A stretch of 64,000 nucleotides of DNA from Hyphomicrobiales bacterium (GTDB lineage Bacteria > Pseudomonadota > Alphaproteobacteria > Rhizobiales > Rhizobiaceae): the NCBI GenBank assembly GCA_900473915.1, contig UCNG01000001.1, positions 1 to 64,000 of the forward strand, read 5' to 3'. How positions within the stretch are numbered: the stretch's first letter is position 1; each line of letters starts with the position of its first letter. This document shows, piece after piece, positions 63,528 through 64,000 of the stretch. Position numbers and translations under genes: made by a program. The notes beneath the pieces are model-generated. The model saw nothing but the letters and a program-made list of their open reading frames with translations, did no database searches and had not been told where the DNA came from.

Positions 63528-63854
63528 ACTGTCCCCTTATTAGCTACAACTTTTATAGTTGTTTACGATTTGTATTTTTATTGTTGACGATAGTTGTGGC
63601 ACAGTCTTTCCAGGCTGGCTACGAAAAATTATGACAGGGCGTGACAAACGGGTCGTGATGCTGTATGTGCCTGCCAGTTCGGGAAATCCCGACATTGTAA
63701 TACCTCGTTCGGGCAAAGCCCGAGGCGTCCCAAACCAATAAATGGTGTACCGCTCCTGCCTGAATTTGAAGGCATAGCCACAGGGCCAAGGATTGCTTGG
63801 TGGCAAGTGCAGAGCGCTCTGACTGTTTGAGAAGAATGCAGAAGGAGAAAGACG
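63528..63854. other. Divergent intergenic region NCS1 / rplS
   Basis: 327 bases. The NCS1 side is AT-rich with the ACAACT/AGTTGT repeat. The rplS side carries two similar small hairpins, TCGGG-AAAT-CCCGA (63679-63692) and TCGGGC-AAA-GCCCGA (63709-63723), and the rplS ribosome site AAGGAGAAAGACG. No coding region seen. Confidence 0.5.
63546..63562. promoter_or_regulatory. Inverted repeat in the NCS1 promoter region
   Basis: ACAACT (63546-63551) and AGTTGT (63557-63562) flank TTTAT, just upstream of the NCS1 ribosome site. On the minus strand it overlaps a TATAAA box, so it could be an operator. Confidence 0.4.
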
Positions 63855-64000
63855 ATGACCGATATCATTCGTCAGCTTGAAGCCGAACAGGCAGCAAAGA
63901 TCGAAGAAAAGCGCAAGCTTCCGGATTTCCAGCCAGGCGACACCGTTCGCGTTCAGGTTCGCGTGACCGAAGGTACGCGTACCCGCGTGCAGGCCTATGA
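63855..64000 (+). CDS. rplS: 50S ribosomal protein L19 (partial, runs off the window)
   Basis: The first 48 codons of bL19: [20 protein letters not shown] followed by [26 protein letters not shown], the conserved KOW-like start of the protein. AAGGAG lies about eight bases upstream. The rest is beyond the right edge. Confidence 0.96.
   Translation, partial: MTDIIRQLEAEQAAKIEEKRKLPDFQPGDTVRVQVRVTEGTRTRVQAY

Overview
The window is a GC-rich alphaproteobacterial chromosome segment from the order Rhizobiales, almost certainly family Brucellaceae. The clearest marker is an Omp19-type outer-membrane lipoprotein (42011-42550), together with the Rhizobiales-type mdh-sucCDAB-lpdA locus, cobST, and the dapF-mtaB-ftsY order. 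As I remember the classical Brucella Omp19 and malate dehydrogenase, the proteins here differ at several positions, so I lean towards an Ochrobactrum-group genome. That is an inference from memory, not a search.

Layout. 1-2336: an ABC-type substrate-binding protein divergent from a luciferase-like flavin oxidoreductase. 2371-13628: an accessory catabolic island. A LacI-type regulator and a DHDPS-like (DUF993) protein are divergent around two near-identical operators, and the regulator is followed on the + strand by a tightly packed run: Gfo/Idh dehydrogenase, CoA-transferase, enoyl-CoA hydratase, aldehyde dehydrogenase, GMC oxidoreductase, SDR and a second GMC oxidoreductase. 13.6-17.4 kb: GFA protein and the aroK-aroB-CBS transporter operon. 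17.5-21.5 kb: small membrane protein, xerD, accA, an L,D-transpeptidase-like lipoprotein and a TusA-like protein. 21.5-26.5 kb: CobW-like GTPase, D,D-carboxypeptidase, M20 peptidase, tRNA-Arg(CCU), an AT-rich gene-free stretch and a BolA protein. 26.6-31.6 kb: J-domain protein, cobS, cobT, then yhhQ and rpmB on the minus strand. 31.9-37.9 kb: DUF3108 protein, a MerR/P-type ATPase zinc-export pair, a secreted protein, gloB and ispZ. 37.9-43.9 kb: ftsY, mtaB, dapF, omp19 and zapE. 44.2-57.2 kb: a DUF1254 protein, then mdh, sucC, sucD, sucA, sucB, three accessory genes and lpdA. 57.3-64.0 kb: small proteins, a TraB/GumN protein, xerC, rimM-trmD, a DUF4260 protein, an NCS1 transporter and the start of rplS.

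How it works together. Most of the window is housekeeping: the second half of the TCA cycle and the 2-oxoglutarate dehydrogenase complex, the shikimate pathway, fatty-acid initiation, lysine/peptidoglycan supply, protein targeting, tRNA modification, dimer resolution and cobalt chelation. The accessory parts are the LacI-controlled oxidation/CoA pathway, the metal-export pair and scattered transporters.

Most notable signals. (1) A preQ1-I-like riboswitch directly in front of the queuosine-precursor transporter yhhQ, in which the start codon itself would form the pseudoknot, abutting the rpmB terminator. (2) A LacI operator that fills the promoter spacer of its own gene. (3) The LacI-controlled pathway, whose substrate I cannot name. 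(4) A perfect palindrome upstream of mdh. (5) A hairpin between the Shine-Dalgarno and the start codon of sucA. (6) In-frame tandem repeats in the metal ATPase and in dapF.
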